From: Burkholderiales bacterium
Lineage (GTDB): Bacteria; Pseudomonadota; Gammaproteobacteria; Burkholderiales; SG8-41
Reading direction: 5' to 3'
DNA: 64,000 nt
NCBI GenBank assembly: GCA_022841375.1
Contig: JALHRQ010000004.1
Span: forward strand, 1 to 64,000
Below, piece by piece: positions 51,872 through 61,151 of the stretch. The position numbers were made by a program, and so were the translations under genes. The first letter of the stretch is position 1. Each line of letters begins with the position of its first letter. A model generated the notes under the pieces. That model did no database searches. It saw nothing but the letters and a program-made list of their open reading frames with translations, and was not told the origin of the DNA.

Positions 51872-52780
51872 ATGGCCGATCGTCGCCTGCAGGTTTTTCA
51901 TGCCGTTGCCCGGCAATTATCATTTACCAAGGCTGCCGAACAGTTGTTCATGACTCAGCCTGCGGTCACCTTCCAGATCAAGCAACTGGAAGAACATCTC
52001 AATGCGCGCCTGTTTGAGCGCAATCACGGTCGTATTGCGTTGACCCCGGCGGGCGAACTGGTCTTTGGTTACGCCGAAAAGATCCTGACGCTGTCGGAGG
52101 AGCTCGAAACCCGGGTGGGCGAATTGACCGGCGCCATCAGCGGGCCATTGTTGCTGGGAGCGAGCACCACGGTGGCCGAGTTCTATCTGCCGCAGATTCT
52201 CGGCGAGTTCAAAGCGTTGTACCCTCATGTGCAGGCGCATATGACGGTCGCCAATTCGGAAATCATCGCCAATCGTGTGGCCGAACATGCACTGGACCTG
52301 GGATTGATCGAATCGCCCGCGCAACTGCACGGCGTCCATACCGAAGTGATCTGCGAGGATGTGCTGGTGCTGATCTGCAGTCCGAAGCACAAGCTGGCGA
52401 AGGCGCGCAGCGTCTCTGCGGCGGAGGTGGCGGCCGAGCCTTTTGTCAATCGCGAGTCGGGTTCCGGCACACGCGAATTCGCCGACCAGTATTTCCGCCA
52501 GAACAAAATCGCTCCCGAGGCGATCAATATGGTAATGGAACTCGGCAGTCCGGAGTCGATCAAGGGGGTGGTTGAAACCGGGCTCGGCGTTTCGATTCTG
52601 TCACGCGCCACGGTGTCCAAGGAATTGAAACTGGGCGTGCTGGTGGCGGTGCCGCTGGAGCCGCCGCTGATCCGCGGCCTGTCGGTGGTGACGCCCAACG
52701 GCAAATTCAAGTCGCGCCTGCTGACGACGTTTGTTGAATTCGCAATGGTGCGTATGAAAGAAATGGCAGCTGCGCGATGA
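51872..52780 (+). CDS. LysR-family transcriptional regulator
   Basis: 302 residues from the ATG at 51872, the family's usual length and start ('MADRRLQVFHAVARQLSFT'). The helix-turn-helix is 'FTKAAEQLFMTQPAVTFQIKQLEEHL'. The C-terminal periplasmic-binding-like domain senses a small ligand ('LLLGASTTVAEFYLPQILGEF'). It resembles the CysL/CbbR-like branch with 'MTQPAVTFQIKQLE'. It lies 30 bp before a small unknown gene and could control lplT, the divergent gene; inferred. Confidence 0.87.
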   Translation: MADRRLQVFHAVARQLSFTKAAEQLFMTQPAVTFQIKQLEEHLNARLFERNHGRIALTPAGELVFGYAEKILTLSEELETRVGELTGAISGPLLLGASTTVAEFYLPQILGEFKALYPHVQAHMTVANSEIIANRVAEHALDLGLIESPAQLHGVHTEVICEDVLVLICSPKHKLAKARSVSAAEVAAEPFVNRESGSGTREFADQYFRQNKIAPEAINMVMELGSPESIKGVVETGLGVSILSRATVSKELKLGVLVAVPLEPPLIRGLSVVTPNGKFKSRLLTTFVEFAMVRMKEMAAAR

Positions 52781-52810
52781 AGCGGCTTGCTGCAACTTGT
52801 TGGTTTTTCC

Positions 52811-53167
52811 ATGGCTGACGAGACTGAAACACGCCTGCTGGCTATTTTCCGCGCACTGTCCGGAGCCGACCGCCATGCACTGCAGGCCTACGCCGAGTTT
52901 CTCGCGGTTCGCGGCGAGACCGGGGCAGGGTATGCGGGGACCCGAGAATTGCAGCCCGAGCCGCGTCCGGACGGTGAGTCGGTGGTGATGGCGATCAAAC
53001 GGCTGACGCGCAGTTATCCGATGCTCGACCGGCGCAAGCTGATGGGGCACACCTCGCAGTTGATGGCTGAACATGCCTTGCAGGGACGTGCCGCCGGCGA
53101 AGTCATTGATGCGCTGGAGGTGGTGTTTGAGCGTCATTACCGCGAAACTGTGCAACGTGAAACCTGA
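52811..53167 (+). CDS. Conserved small protein of unknown function
   Basis: 118 residues from the ATG at 52811 ('MADETETRLLAIFRALSGAD'), helical and acidic, with no signal peptide. 'SVVMAIKRLTRSYPMLDRRKLMGHTSQLMAEHALQG' looks like the conserved core. It sits between the LysR gene and alr, with 30 and 19 bp gaps. No family name can be given. Confidence 0.6.
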   Translation: MADETETRLLAIFRALSGADRHALQAYAEFLAVRGETGAGYAGTRELQPEPRPDGESVVMAIKRLTRSYPMLDRRKLMGHTSQLMAEHALQGRAAGEVIDALEVVFERHYRETVQRET

Positions 53168-53186
53168 GCGCGGATAAACCGCAGGC

Positions 53187-54257
53187 ATGCCAAGACCCAT
53201 AACCGCAACCATCAACCTTGCAGCGCTGACACATAACCTCGGCGTCGCGCGTGCGCATGCGCCGCACGCCAAGGTGTTTGCGGTGATCAAGGCCAATGCT
53301 TATGGCCATGGTTTGCTGCGCGCGGCGGGGGCGTTGCGCGCGGCGGACGGGTTTGCCGTGCTGGAATTTGACGCGGCGCTGCAGTTGCGCTCCGCAGGTT
53401 ACGCGCAACGTATTGTTTTATTGGAAGGTTTTTTTGACCGTCGCGAGGCGGTCGAAGGCGCGGCACGACGTCTGGCCACAGTCGTGCACAGCGAAGAGCA
53501 GCTGCGCCTGCTCGATGGTCTGGCGGCTGGCGCACGGCTCGACGTGCTGCTTAAAATCAACAGCGGCATGAACCGGCTGGGTTTTGCGCCCGATGCGGTC
53601 GGCGCGGCTTATAGCCGCCTGCAGGAGCATCCGGGGGTCGGCAAGGTCACGCTGATGAGCCATTTTGCCGATGCCGACGGTGCGCGCGGCGTCGACTGGC
53701 AACTGACGGCCTTTGAGCGTGCCGCCACGGGCATTGCGGCGCCGCGCACGCTGGCGAATTCGGCGGCGACATTGCGTTATCCGGCGACGCACTTCGACTG
53801 GATCCGCCCGGGCATCATGCTCTACGGTTCTTCACCCTTCGCCGGGCAAAGCGCTGCGGCGCTGGGTTTGCAGCCTGCGATGACACTGGCCTCGGAAATC
53901 ATCAGCGTGTGTACGCTGAAGCCCGGCGACACCGTGGGATATGGCGGGCTGTTCCGCGCTGAAAAACCGACGCGCGTCGGTATTGTCGCCTGTGGTTATG
54001 CCGACGGCTATCCGCGTCATGCGCCCAACGCTACTCCGGTCAGGGTGGGTGATAGACTCACCGGCACTGTGGGCCGGGTGTCGATGGACATGTTGTGCGT
54101 TGATATCACCGATATGCCGGAGGCGGGGGTGGGCACGCGTGCCGTGCTGTGGGGGGAAGGCAACCCGATTGATGATGTGGCGCAGGCTGCAGGCACGGTC
54201 AGCTATGAGCTGATGTGCGCGCTGACGGCGCGGGTGCCGGTCATCGAACAGGATTAA
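53187..54257 (+). CDS. alr: Alanine racemase
   Basis: 356 residues. PLP lysine K35 is in 'AVIKANAYGHG'. The catalytic tyrosine motif of the C-terminal domain is in 'VGYGGLFRAEKPTRVGIVACGYADGYPRH'. 'VSMDMLCVDITDMP' is the usual late motif. It makes D-alanine for peptidoglycan. It is slightly shorter than typical Alr but complete. It is followed 41 bp later by the esterase gene. Confidence 0.95.
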   Translation: MPRPITATINLAALTHNLGVARAHAPHAKVFAVIKANAYGHGLLRAAGALRAADGFAVLEFDAALQLRSAGYAQRIVLLEGFFDRREAVEGAARRLATVVHSEEQLRLLDGLAAGARLDVLLKINSGMNRLGFAPDAVGAAYSRLQEHPGVGKVTLMSHFADADGARGVDWQLTAFERAATGIAAPRTLANSAATLRYPATHFDWIRPGIMLYGSSPFAGQSAAALGLQPAMTLASEIISVCTLKPGDTVGYGGLFRAEKPTRVGIVACGYADGYPRHAPNATPVRVGDRLTGTVGRVSMDMLCVDITDMPEAGVGTRAVLWGEGNPIDDVAQAAGTVSYELMCALTARVPVIEQD

Positions 54258-54298
54258 AAAGTTGAAACAACCATTGATGCAACAGCGGGAGGAATAAC

Positions 54299-55153
54299 AT
54301 GCCATGGCGTGACTGGCAGGACGATATCGAACGGCAGTTCAATCCGCGGGCGTGGGCGACCGACGTCGAGGCCCAGCATGCCCTGCGCGGCAAACTGTCT
54401 GCCGAAGCGCGGCAGCGCCTGAAGGGCGAATTCAATATCCCGTACGGCGACACGCCGCGGCAAGCGCTGGACATTTACCACGCTGGCAAGGGTAATGCGC
54501 CCATCGTGGTGTATCTGCATGGCGGCTACTGGCGCGTCGGTGAAAAGGAAAAGCAGGCCATCCTCGCCGAGCCGCTGGTGCAGTCCGGTTTTCCGGTGGT
54601 GATGCTCGGCACCGACCTCTGCCCCGCGGTTTCGCTCGACACCATTGTCGAGCAGGTGATCCGCGGTATCGTCTGGACCGCAAAAAACGCGAAACGCATC
54701 GGCGGCGACGGGCAGCGCATTTATCTGTACGGCCATTCCGCCGGCGCGCATCTCGCGGCCATGGCGCTGGCCGAAGACTGGACGCGTCATGGATTGCCTG
54801 CCGACCTGATTCGCGGCGCAACGATGGTGTCCGGCATTTACGACGTCGAGCCGGTGCTGCACATCAGCGTCAACGACCTGATCAAGCTGACTGCGGATCG
54901 CGTCAACGCGCTGAGCCCGCAATTCCATCCGCCGCGTATGCCGGTGCCGCTGGTGCTCGCGGCCGGCGGCGAAGAAGCGCCCGGCTGGATCGCACAGACC
55001 GAGGAATACGCGGAGGTGTGCAAGCTCGCGGGCTGCACGGTGGAGTTCATCGTCGTGCCGCACGAAGGCCACTTCAGCACGATCCCGATGCAGGCCGATC
55101 CGGCGCACCCGATCAATCAGGCGATGCTGCTGCAATTGCACGCGCTGGGTTAG
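54299..55153 (+). CDS. Alpha/beta-hydrolase, kynurenine-formamidase-like esterase
   Basis: 284 residues, no signal peptide. The oxyanion motif 'VVYLHGGYWRVGEKE' and nucleophile elbow 'YGHSAGAHLAAM' (Ser nucleophile) are complete. 'VPHEGHFSTI' supplies the catalytic His. The HGGYW type is shared with bacterial arylformamidase/kynurenine formamidase and carboxylesterases. No other tryptophan-degradation gene is nearby, so the substrate stays open. Its place between alr and radA looks like an insertion into an otherwise common gene pair. GGGAGGA precedes the ATG. Confidence 0.83.
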   Translation: MPWRDWQDDIERQFNPRAWATDVEAQHALRGKLSAEARQRLKGEFNIPYGDTPRQALDIYHAGKGNAPIVVYLHGGYWRVGEKEKQAILAEPLVQSGFPVVMLGTDLCPAVSLDTIVEQVIRGIVWTAKNAKRIGGDGQRIYLYGHSAGAHLAAMALAEDWTRHGLPADLIRGATMVSGIYDVEPVLHISVNDLIKLTADRVNALSPQFHPPRMPVPLVLAAGGEEAPGWIAQTEEYAEVCKLAGCTVEFIVVPHEGHFSTIPMQADPAHPINQAMLLQLHALG

Positions 55154-55171
55154 AAGGCAGGACAAAAAACG

Positions 55172-56539
55172 ATGGCGAAAGCGCGGACCGTTTATTCCTG
55201 CACCGAATGCGGCGGTCAGTCGGTGAAATGGCAGGGCCAGTGTCCGCATTGTCAGGGCTGGAACACGCTTGTTGAATCCGTTGCGGAAACCGCGCCGCAG
55301 TCGGCGAACCGGTTTTCACTGATCGCCGAAACCGGCAAGCTGCAGCGCCTGTCCGAAGTCGAGGCGCGCGAAGAGGCACGCATACCCAGCGGCATTGATG
55401 AATTCGACCGCGTGCTCGGCGGTGGACTGGTGCGCGGCGCGGTGGTGCTGATCGGCGGCGATCCCGGCATCGGCAAATCGACATTGCTGCTGCAGTCGCT
55501 GGCCACCATCGGCGCGACGCGCAAAGTGGTTTATGTCAGCGGCGAGGAATCACCGCAGCAGATTGCGCTACGCGCGAAGCGGCTCAATGTTGATGGGCAA
55601 AATGTGCAAGTGTTGCCCGAGACCAGCCTCGGCAAAATCCAGGCGGTAATCCAGGACGAAAAACCGGAAATCGCGGTTATTGATTCGATCCAGACTTTGT
55701 ATTCCGATGCGCTGACCTCGGCACCAGGTTCGGTGGCGCAGGTGCGCGAATGCGCGGCGCAGCTGACTCGGCTGGCCAAGGCCGGCGGCACCACCATCAT
55801 TTTTGTCGGCCACGTCACCAAAGAGGGCACGCTGGCTGGTCCGCGCGTGCTCGAACACATGGTCGACACCGTGCTGTATTTCGAGGGCGACACGCATTCG
55901 AGTTTCCGGCTGATCCGCGCGTTCAAGAACCGTTATGGCGCCGTCAACGAACTAGGCGTGTTTGCAATGACCGACAAAGGGCTGAAGGGTGTGGCCAATC
56001 CGTCAGCATTGTTCCTGTCCCAGCACGATACCGAGGTCGCCGGTTCCTGTGTGCTGGTGACGCAGGAGGGCACGCGACCGCTGCTGGTCGAAGTGCAGGC
56101 ACTGGTCGATGAAGCGCATGCGCCGAATCCGCGGCGATTGAGTGTGGGCCTCGAGCAGAATCGGCTCGCACTGTTGCTGGCGGTATTGCACCGGCATTCC
56201 GGCATCGCCTGTTTTGATCAGGATGTATTCGTCAACGCCGTCGGTGGCGTGCGCATCACCGAACCGGCGGCTGATCTTGCAGTGCTGATGGCGGTGGTGA
56301 GTTCGCTGAAAAACAAACCGTTGCCGAAAAAGCTGGTGGTGTTCGGCGAAGTCGGGCTGGCCGGCGAAGTGCGCCCGGTGCAGCGGGGTCAGGAGCGTTT
56401 GAAGGAAGCGGCCAAACTCGGCTTCACCCATGCGCTGATTCCGCACGCCAACCAGCCGCGCCAGCCGGTCTCAGGTATCAAGGTCATCGCGGTGCGGCGG
56501 ATTGAGGATGCTGTCGTGCGGTTCCGCGACGGTTTCTGA
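55172..56539 (+). CDS. radA: DNA repair protein RadA
   Basis: 455 residues. The N-terminal zinc finger uses C10, C13, C24 and C27 ('CTECGGQSVKWQGQCPHC'). Walker A is 'GGDPGIGKST' at 95-104, with the RadA-specific 'KNRYG' later ('RAFKNRYGAVNELGVF'). A Lon-protease-like C-terminal domain follows ('LPKKLVVFGEVGLAGEVRPV'). It is a helicase-like motor that extends recombination intermediates. 18 bp after the esterase; last gene of its unit. Confidence 0.97.
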   Translation: MAKARTVYSCTECGGQSVKWQGQCPHCQGWNTLVESVAETAPQSANRFSLIAETGKLQRLSEVEAREEARIPSGIDEFDRVLGGGLVRGAVVLIGGDPGIGKSTLLLQSLATIGATRKVVYVSGEESPQQIALRAKRLNVDGQNVQVLPETSLGKIQAVIQDEKPEIAVIDSIQTLYSDALTSAPGSVAQVRECAAQLTRLAKAGGTTIIFVGHVTKEGTLAGPRVLEHMVDTVLYFEGDTHSSFRLIRAFKNRYGAVNELGVFAMTDKGLKGVANPSALFLSQHDTEVAGSCVLVTQEGTRPLLVEVQALVDEAHAPNPRRLSVGLEQNRLALLLAVLHRHSGIACFDQDVFVNAVGGVRITEPAADLAVLMAVVSSLKNKPLPKKLVVFGEVGLAGEVRPVQRGQERLKEAAKLGFTHALIPHANQPRQPVSGIKVIAVRRIEDAVVRFRDGF

Positions 56540-56567
56540 ATCCGCTCTCAAGTCTTCAGATCATGGA

Positions 56568-56603
56568 CCCTTTGTTGACACTGCAAAGGGGTTAACCTAA
56601 CTT
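56568..56603 (+). promoter_or_regulatory. Candidate promoter with overlapping inverted repeat before the acyl-CoA dehydrogenase
   Basis: TTGACA (56575-56580), a 17-bp spacer and TAACTT (56598-56603, only 3/6) form a plausible promoter. The -35 lies in the loop of an inverted repeat CCCTTTG (56568-56574) / CAAAGGG (56584-56590), a natural operator layout. The palindrome GGTTAACC follows at 56590-56597. Confidence 0.45.
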
Positions 56604-56766
56604 CGACCGTGCGACCCCTTGAGTATCCGGCTGATTCATTCCCGGCCGCCATCACTCGATTGCATCCGGTCACGACGGCATTCCCGACAAACCAGTAACA
56701 GGAATTGCATTCATTGCCGTATACGGGTGGACCGGGGTTGGCCGTTTCACTAATTCGGAGGTCTGA

Positions 56767-57939
56767 ATGGATTTCAACTGGACGGAACAGCAGACGCTGT
56801 TTCGCGATGCCGTGGCTGCGTTTGCGCGCCGCGAGCTGACTGACGGTGCGCTGGAGCGTGCGCACTCGGCGCAGTTTCCCCACGATGTTGCCAAAAAAAT
56901 GGCCGATGCCGGTCTGCTCGGCATCACCATCCCGGAAGCCGACGGTGGCGGTGGTGGCACGTTGATGGATGCGGTGATCGCGATTGAAACCATTGCCACC
57001 GTGTGTCCACGCAGCGCCGATGTGATTCAGGAGGGCAATTTCGGTGCCATTCGCGTGCTCGCGCATTTTGCCAGCGCCGATCAGAAAAAGCGTTACCTGA
57101 CGCCGCTGCTGAAGGGTGAGGAAATCATCGCTGTGGCGATGACCGAGCCGGAAGCGGGGTCGGCGACCACGGATCTGGTGACCACGGCCACGCCGGACGG
57201 TGACGGTTATCGCATCAACGGCCGCAAGGTGTTCCCCAATCCGCATGCCGATCAGTACCTGGTTTATGTGCGTTACGGTCCCGGCGTCGGCGGCATCGGT
57301 TCGGTGATGCTGCGCCGGACCGCCGAGGGGTTCAGCACCGGCAAGCCGTCAAAGTTCATGTCCGGCAATGACTGGGCGACGCTGTATTTCGATAATGTCT
57401 ATGTGCCGCCCGAAGACGTGCTGCTCGGCCCTGGCGGATTCAAGAAGCAGATTGCGGGATTCAATGCCGAGCGCATCGGCAATGCCGCGCGTTCGCTGGC
57501 CTACGGCCGGTACTGTTATTCGGTGGCGCGCGAATACGCGATGAACCGCCGCCAGTTCGGCCGGCCGCTGTGCGAATTCCAGGGGCTGCAGTGGAAATTC
57601 GCCGATATGAAAATCAAGCTCGATGCGGCGCAACTGCTGCTCTATCGCGCGGCGGTGAACGCCGACCGGGGATTTCCGGCGCCCGACGAAACCACGGTGG
57701 CGAAACTGATGTGCAACCAGACCGGTTTTGATGTGGCCAATGAAGCGATGCAGGTGATGGGCGGACTCGGTTATACGCAGGAGACGCTGGTCGAATACTG
57801 CCTGCGCCGTTCCCGCGGCTGGATGTTGGCTGGCGGATCCATCGAGATGATGAAAAACCGGCTGGCTGAAATCATTTTTGAGCGCCGCTTCTCGCAGCGC
57901 CCGCCGCGAACAACAGATTCGGCCAAGGGCGTCGCTTGA
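56767..57939 (+). CDS. Acyl-CoA dehydrogenase-family flavoprotein
   Basis: 390 residues. The N-terminal helical, middle beta ('MTEPEAGSATTDLVTTATPDG', FAD/substrate loop) and C-terminal helical domains are all present. In many members the catalytic base is the Glu of a 'YEGT' motif; here the aligned stretch is 'MLAGGSIEMM', with Gly in its place, so the base must lie elsewhere, as in isovaleryl-CoA-type enzymes, or the reaction differs. 'YCLRRSRGWMLAGG' marks the position. GGAGG lies just upstream. A CoA-ester pathway is implied by the ligase and etfB that follow. Confidence 0.85.
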   Translation: MDFNWTEQQTLFRDAVAAFARRELTDGALERAHSAQFPHDVAKKMADAGLLGITIPEADGGGGGTLMDAVIAIETIATVCPRSADVIQEGNFGAIRVLAHFASADQKKRYLTPLLKGEEIIAVAMTEPEAGSATTDLVTTATPDGDGYRINGRKVFPNPHADQYLVYVRYGPGVGGIGSVMLRRTAEGFSTGKPSKFMSGNDWATLYFDNVYVPPEDVLLGPGGFKKQIAGFNAERIGNAARSLAYGRYCYSVAREYAMNRRQFGRPLCEFQGLQWKFADMKIKLDAAQLLLYRAAVNADRGFPAPDETTVAKLMCNQTGFDVANEAMQVMGGLGYTQETLVEYCLRRSRGWMLAGGSIEMMKNRLAEIIFERRFSQRPPRTTDSAKGVA

Positions 57940-58009
57940 TCCGGACTTCCGGTTGCGCGTGTCGGGCCTGACGATGCATGAATCATGAATTGCAGGAGGA
58001 GAACATAAA

Positions 58010-58996
58010 ATGAAGCGTGTGATTCGAAGCGTTTATCTGATGTGCGGAGCAATGCTGGGTGGTGTGCTGGTGCTACCGGTGCAGGCGCAAACCGCAAACT
58101 ATCCGACCCGTGCGCTGCGCATGGTGATGCCCTTCCCGCCAGGCGGCCCGACCGACATTCTCGGTCGCCTGCTCGCGCAACGCCTGACCGAGTCGCTTGG
58201 GCAGAACGTGCTGGTCGATAACCGGCCGGGCGGGGGAGGCGCCATTGGTGGCAGCGTGGCCGCCAAATCACCGCCCGACGGCTATACCCTGTTTCTCGGC
58301 GGCATCACCACGCTGGCCACCGGGCCTTTCATCCACAAAAACCTGCCGTTTGATCCGCTCAAGGATTTTCAGACGGTGACCCAGGCGACCCTGCAGCCGC
58401 TGCTGCTGATGGTTCATCCGTCGCTGCCGGTGAAGTCCGTCAAGGAATACATCGCCCTGGCCAAAAAGAACAAAGGGCAAATCAATTACGCGACTTCCGG
58501 TCCTGCCGGGTCCGGTCACCTCGGTGGTGAACTGTTCAACTACATCACCCAGGCCGGTGTCGTGCATATCCCTTATAAAGGCGCGCCGCCGGCTTTACAG
58601 GATCTGGTGGCGGGGCAGGTGCAGTCGATGTTCGGCACCATGCTCGCCGCGGTTCCGGTGGTGCGCAACGGCAAGATTCGCGCGGTGGCCATCACCGGAC
58701 CCAAACGCTCGATTGCATTACCTGAGGTGATGACCTTCGCGGAGGGCGGGTTGCCGCAATATGACGCCAGTTCCTGGAACGGCATCCTGGTGCCGGCGGG
58801 CACGCCGCGGCCCATTGTCGACAAGCTGAACGTTGAGCTGGTGAAAATATTAAAAGATCCGAAAATTCTCGAACGCCTGGTCAATGACGGACCGATCGCG
58901 ATCGGCGGCACGCCGGAGGAATTCACCGCGTTCATCAAAAGCGAGCAGGCCAAGTGGAGCAAGGTCATCAAGGCCGCCGATATCCGTATTGAATGA
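58010..58996 (+). CDS. Bug/TctC periplasmic solute receptor (7)
   Basis: 328 residues. A signal peptide ends near 'PVQAQT'. The signatures 'YPTRALRMVMPFPPGGPTD', 'VLVDNRPGGGGAIGGS' and 'SPPDGYTLFLG' are intact. A GGAGGAG ribosome site precedes the ATG. It stands between the acyl-CoA dehydrogenase and the acyl-CoA synthetase, so its ligand is probably the free acid that they process. Confidence 0.9.
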   Translation: MKRVIRSVYLMCGAMLGGVLVLPVQAQTANYPTRALRMVMPFPPGGPTDILGRLLAQRLTESLGQNVLVDNRPGGGGAIGGSVAAKSPPDGYTLFLGGITTLATGPFIHKNLPFDPLKDFQTVTQATLQPLLLMVHPSLPVKSVKEYIALAKKNKGQINYATSGPAGSGHLGGELFNYITQAGVVHIPYKGAPPALQDLVAGQVQSMFGTMLAAVPVVRNGKIRAVAITGPKRSIALPEVMTFAEGGLPQYDASSWNGILVPAGTPRPIVDKLNVELVKILKDPKILERLVNDGPIAIGGTPEEFTAFIKSEQAKWSKVIKAADIRIE

Positions 58997-59037
58997 GCAC
59001 GCATTGAATGGACAATCTGTCAGGGAATGACTGAAAC

Positions 59038-61125
59038 ATGAGCAATGAGCAAGACCGTCTGGAACTGGGCAGGGCGCTGTTTTCGCCACGCACCGTGGCA
59101 CTGGTGGGCGCCTCTGCTGATGCAGCCAAGCTGGCGTCGCGGCCGCAGCGCGTGTTGCGCAAGCATGGTTTTACCGGGACCATCGTGCCGATCAATCCGG
59201 GGCGCAGCGAAATCAACGGCGACCGCGCCTATCCCGACATCAAATCGGTTCCGGGCAAAATTGATCACGCATTCATCATGGTGCCTGCGAAGGCGGTGCC
59301 GGGCGTAATTGCCGATTGCGCGGCGGCTGGCGTCAAGGCGGCGACGATTTTTTCCGCGGGGTTTGCTGAAACCGGCGAAGAGGGGTTGTTGATCCAGCAG
59401 CGCATGGTTGAAACCGCGCGTGCCGGCGGTGTGCGGTTGATCGGCCCCAACTGTCTCGGCATTGCCAATGTCACCGGACACACGGTGCTCTCGGCCAATG
59501 CGGTGCTGGAAAGTCAGGCCCTGGTCGCGGGTTCGCTGAGCCTGGTGTCGCAAAGCGGCTCGATGCTCGGCGGCATCGTGTCGCGCGCGCAGGAGCGTGG
59601 CCTCGGTTTTTCGAAAATGGTCTCGGTCGGCAATGAATGTGATGTCGGCGTCGGCGAGATCGTCGACTGCATGGTCGATGATCCGGATACGAAATGCATC
59701 CTGCTGTTTCTTGAAGCGTTCCGCGATGCACCGCGCCTCGGCGCCGCAGCGCGCCGGGCCTATGAACTGGGCAAGCCGGTGATCGCATTCAAGCTCGGCC
59801 GTTCCGCGGTCGGCCGCGAAATCGCCACCACGCATACCGGCGCGATTGCCGGTGCCGATGATGTGGCGGCGGCATTTTTCCGCGACCACGGCATTTTGCG
59901 CGTTGAAACCTTTGAAGCGCTGTTCGAGGCGCCGCAGATGATCATGGGTTTTCGTCCGCCCAAGGGCAAACGCGTGGCGGTGTTTACCGGAACCGGCGGT
60001 GCTGCCGCGATGGTTATTGACCGTCTGGGACTTGCCGGCATCGACGTGGTGCCGCCCCCTCAAAAAATCATCGAGCAAATGGCGGCCAAGGGCATTCACA
60101 TTACCGATGCCCCGCTTACTGATTTGCCGATGGGGCGCGGAGACGGTCCGGTGTATCCGACTCTGATCAAGGCTTTTTACGAATCCGATCATTGCGATGT
60201 CGTGGTGGCGGTGCAGGGGTCAACAGCGTCGCAGCGGCCGGATTCGGTGCGTGAGCGTGTACTCGATGCGGGGCGCGGCCCCAAGCCACTGGCGAGTTTT
60301 CTCGGGCCGGCGGCCGGCGAAGCATTGTTGATTATGCAGCGTGGCGGGGTCGCGGGCTTTCGCACGCCGGAAGCCTGCGCCGACGCGGTGCGCGCCTATT
60401 GCGAATGGCGGGCGCCGGTGGTCCACCCTGCAGTTGACCCGACGGTGGCGTCTAAACTGCAGGTGGCCTTGAACAAGGCGACCGCACCGGTGCTCAACGA
60501 ACGCGCTTCTGCCGGGGTGCTGGGTGCGCTGGGGATTCCGTTTCCGGCATCGCAGGTGGTGCAGGACGGCAACGAGGCAGTGGCGACCGGATTCCCTGCA
60601 GTCGTGAAGATTCTGTCTGCGGATATTCCGCACAAGACCGAGGTCGGCGGCGTGGTGCTGGGCGTTGCGGACGCGTCGGCGTTGAAGACCGCAGTGGACG
60701 GCATGCTGACGCGCATGCGCAGGGCAATGCCACAGGCGAAACTCGACGGCGTGCTGGTACAGCGAATGGAACAGGGCGTTGCCGAGGTCATCGTCGGCTT
60801 CCGTCGCGATCGTGATGCAGGGCCGCTGGTGATGGTGGGCGTCGGCGGCATTCTGGCCGAACTCGGTGGCGGTCATGCCGTGCGTCTGGCGCCGGTCAGC
60901 CTGGATACTGCACGTGAAATGATTGATGAAGTCGCGGCGTTTGCGGTGTTGCGCGGGTATCGCAATAAACCACGCGGCGATCTGGATGCGCTGGCCCGCA
61001 CGGTGCAGGCGATGTCAATGCTGGCTTTTGCGGAGGCCGTAGAGGAGGCGGAGATCAATCCCCTGTTGGTCAAGACCGACGGCGTGGTTGCAGTGGATGC
61101 GTTGGTATCATTGAAAAAACAATAG
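59038..61125 (+). CDS. NDP-forming acyl-CoA synthetase (acetate-CoA ligase family), fused alpha-beta
   Basis: 695 residues. The order is a CoA-binding Rossmann domain ('VALVGASADAAKLASRPQRVL'), succinyl-CoA-ligase-like domains containing 'EIATTHTGAIAGADDVAAAF' with the His region that becomes phosphorylated in the family, and a C-terminal ATP-grasp domain ('FPAVVKILSADIPHKTEVGGVVLG', 'EINPLLVKTDGVVAVDALV'). It converts an organic acid, CoA and ATP to acyl-CoA. With the dehydrogenase and etfB it outlines activation followed by oxidation. The substrate is unknown. Confidence 0.88.
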   Translation: MSNEQDRLELGRALFSPRTVALVGASADAAKLASRPQRVLRKHGFTGTIVPINPGRSEINGDRAYPDIKSVPGKIDHAFIMVPAKAVPGVIADCAAAGVKAATIFSAGFAETGEEGLLIQQRMVETARAGGVRLIGPNCLGIANVTGHTVLSANAVLESQALVAGSLSLVSQSGSMLGGIVSRAQERGLGFSKMVSVGNECDVGVGEIVDCMVDDPDTKCILLFLEAFRDAPRLGAAARRAYELGKPVIAFKLGRSAVGREIATTHTGAIAGADDVAAAFFRDHGILRVETFEALFEAPQMIMGFRPPKGKRVAVFTGTGGAAAMVIDRLGLAGIDVVPPPQKIIEQMAAKGIHITDAPLTDLPMGRGDGPVYPTLIKAFYESDHCDVVVAVQGSTASQRPDSVRERVLDAGRGPKPLASFLGPAAGEALLIMQRGGVAGFRTPEACADAVRAYCEWRAPVVHPAVDPTVASKLQVALNKATAPVLNERASAGVLGALGIPFPASQVVQDGNEAVATGFPAVVKILSADIPHKTEVGGVVLGVADASALKTAVDGMLTRMRRAMPQAKLDGVLVQRMEQGVAEVIVGFRRDRDAGPLVMVGVGGILAELGGGHAVRLAPVSLDTAREMIDEVAAFAVLRGYRNKPRGDLDALARTVQAMSMLAFAEAVEEAEINPLLVKTDGVVAVDALVSLKKQ

Positions 61126-61151
61126 CCGCGGATCATCTGCGGCGAGGAGAA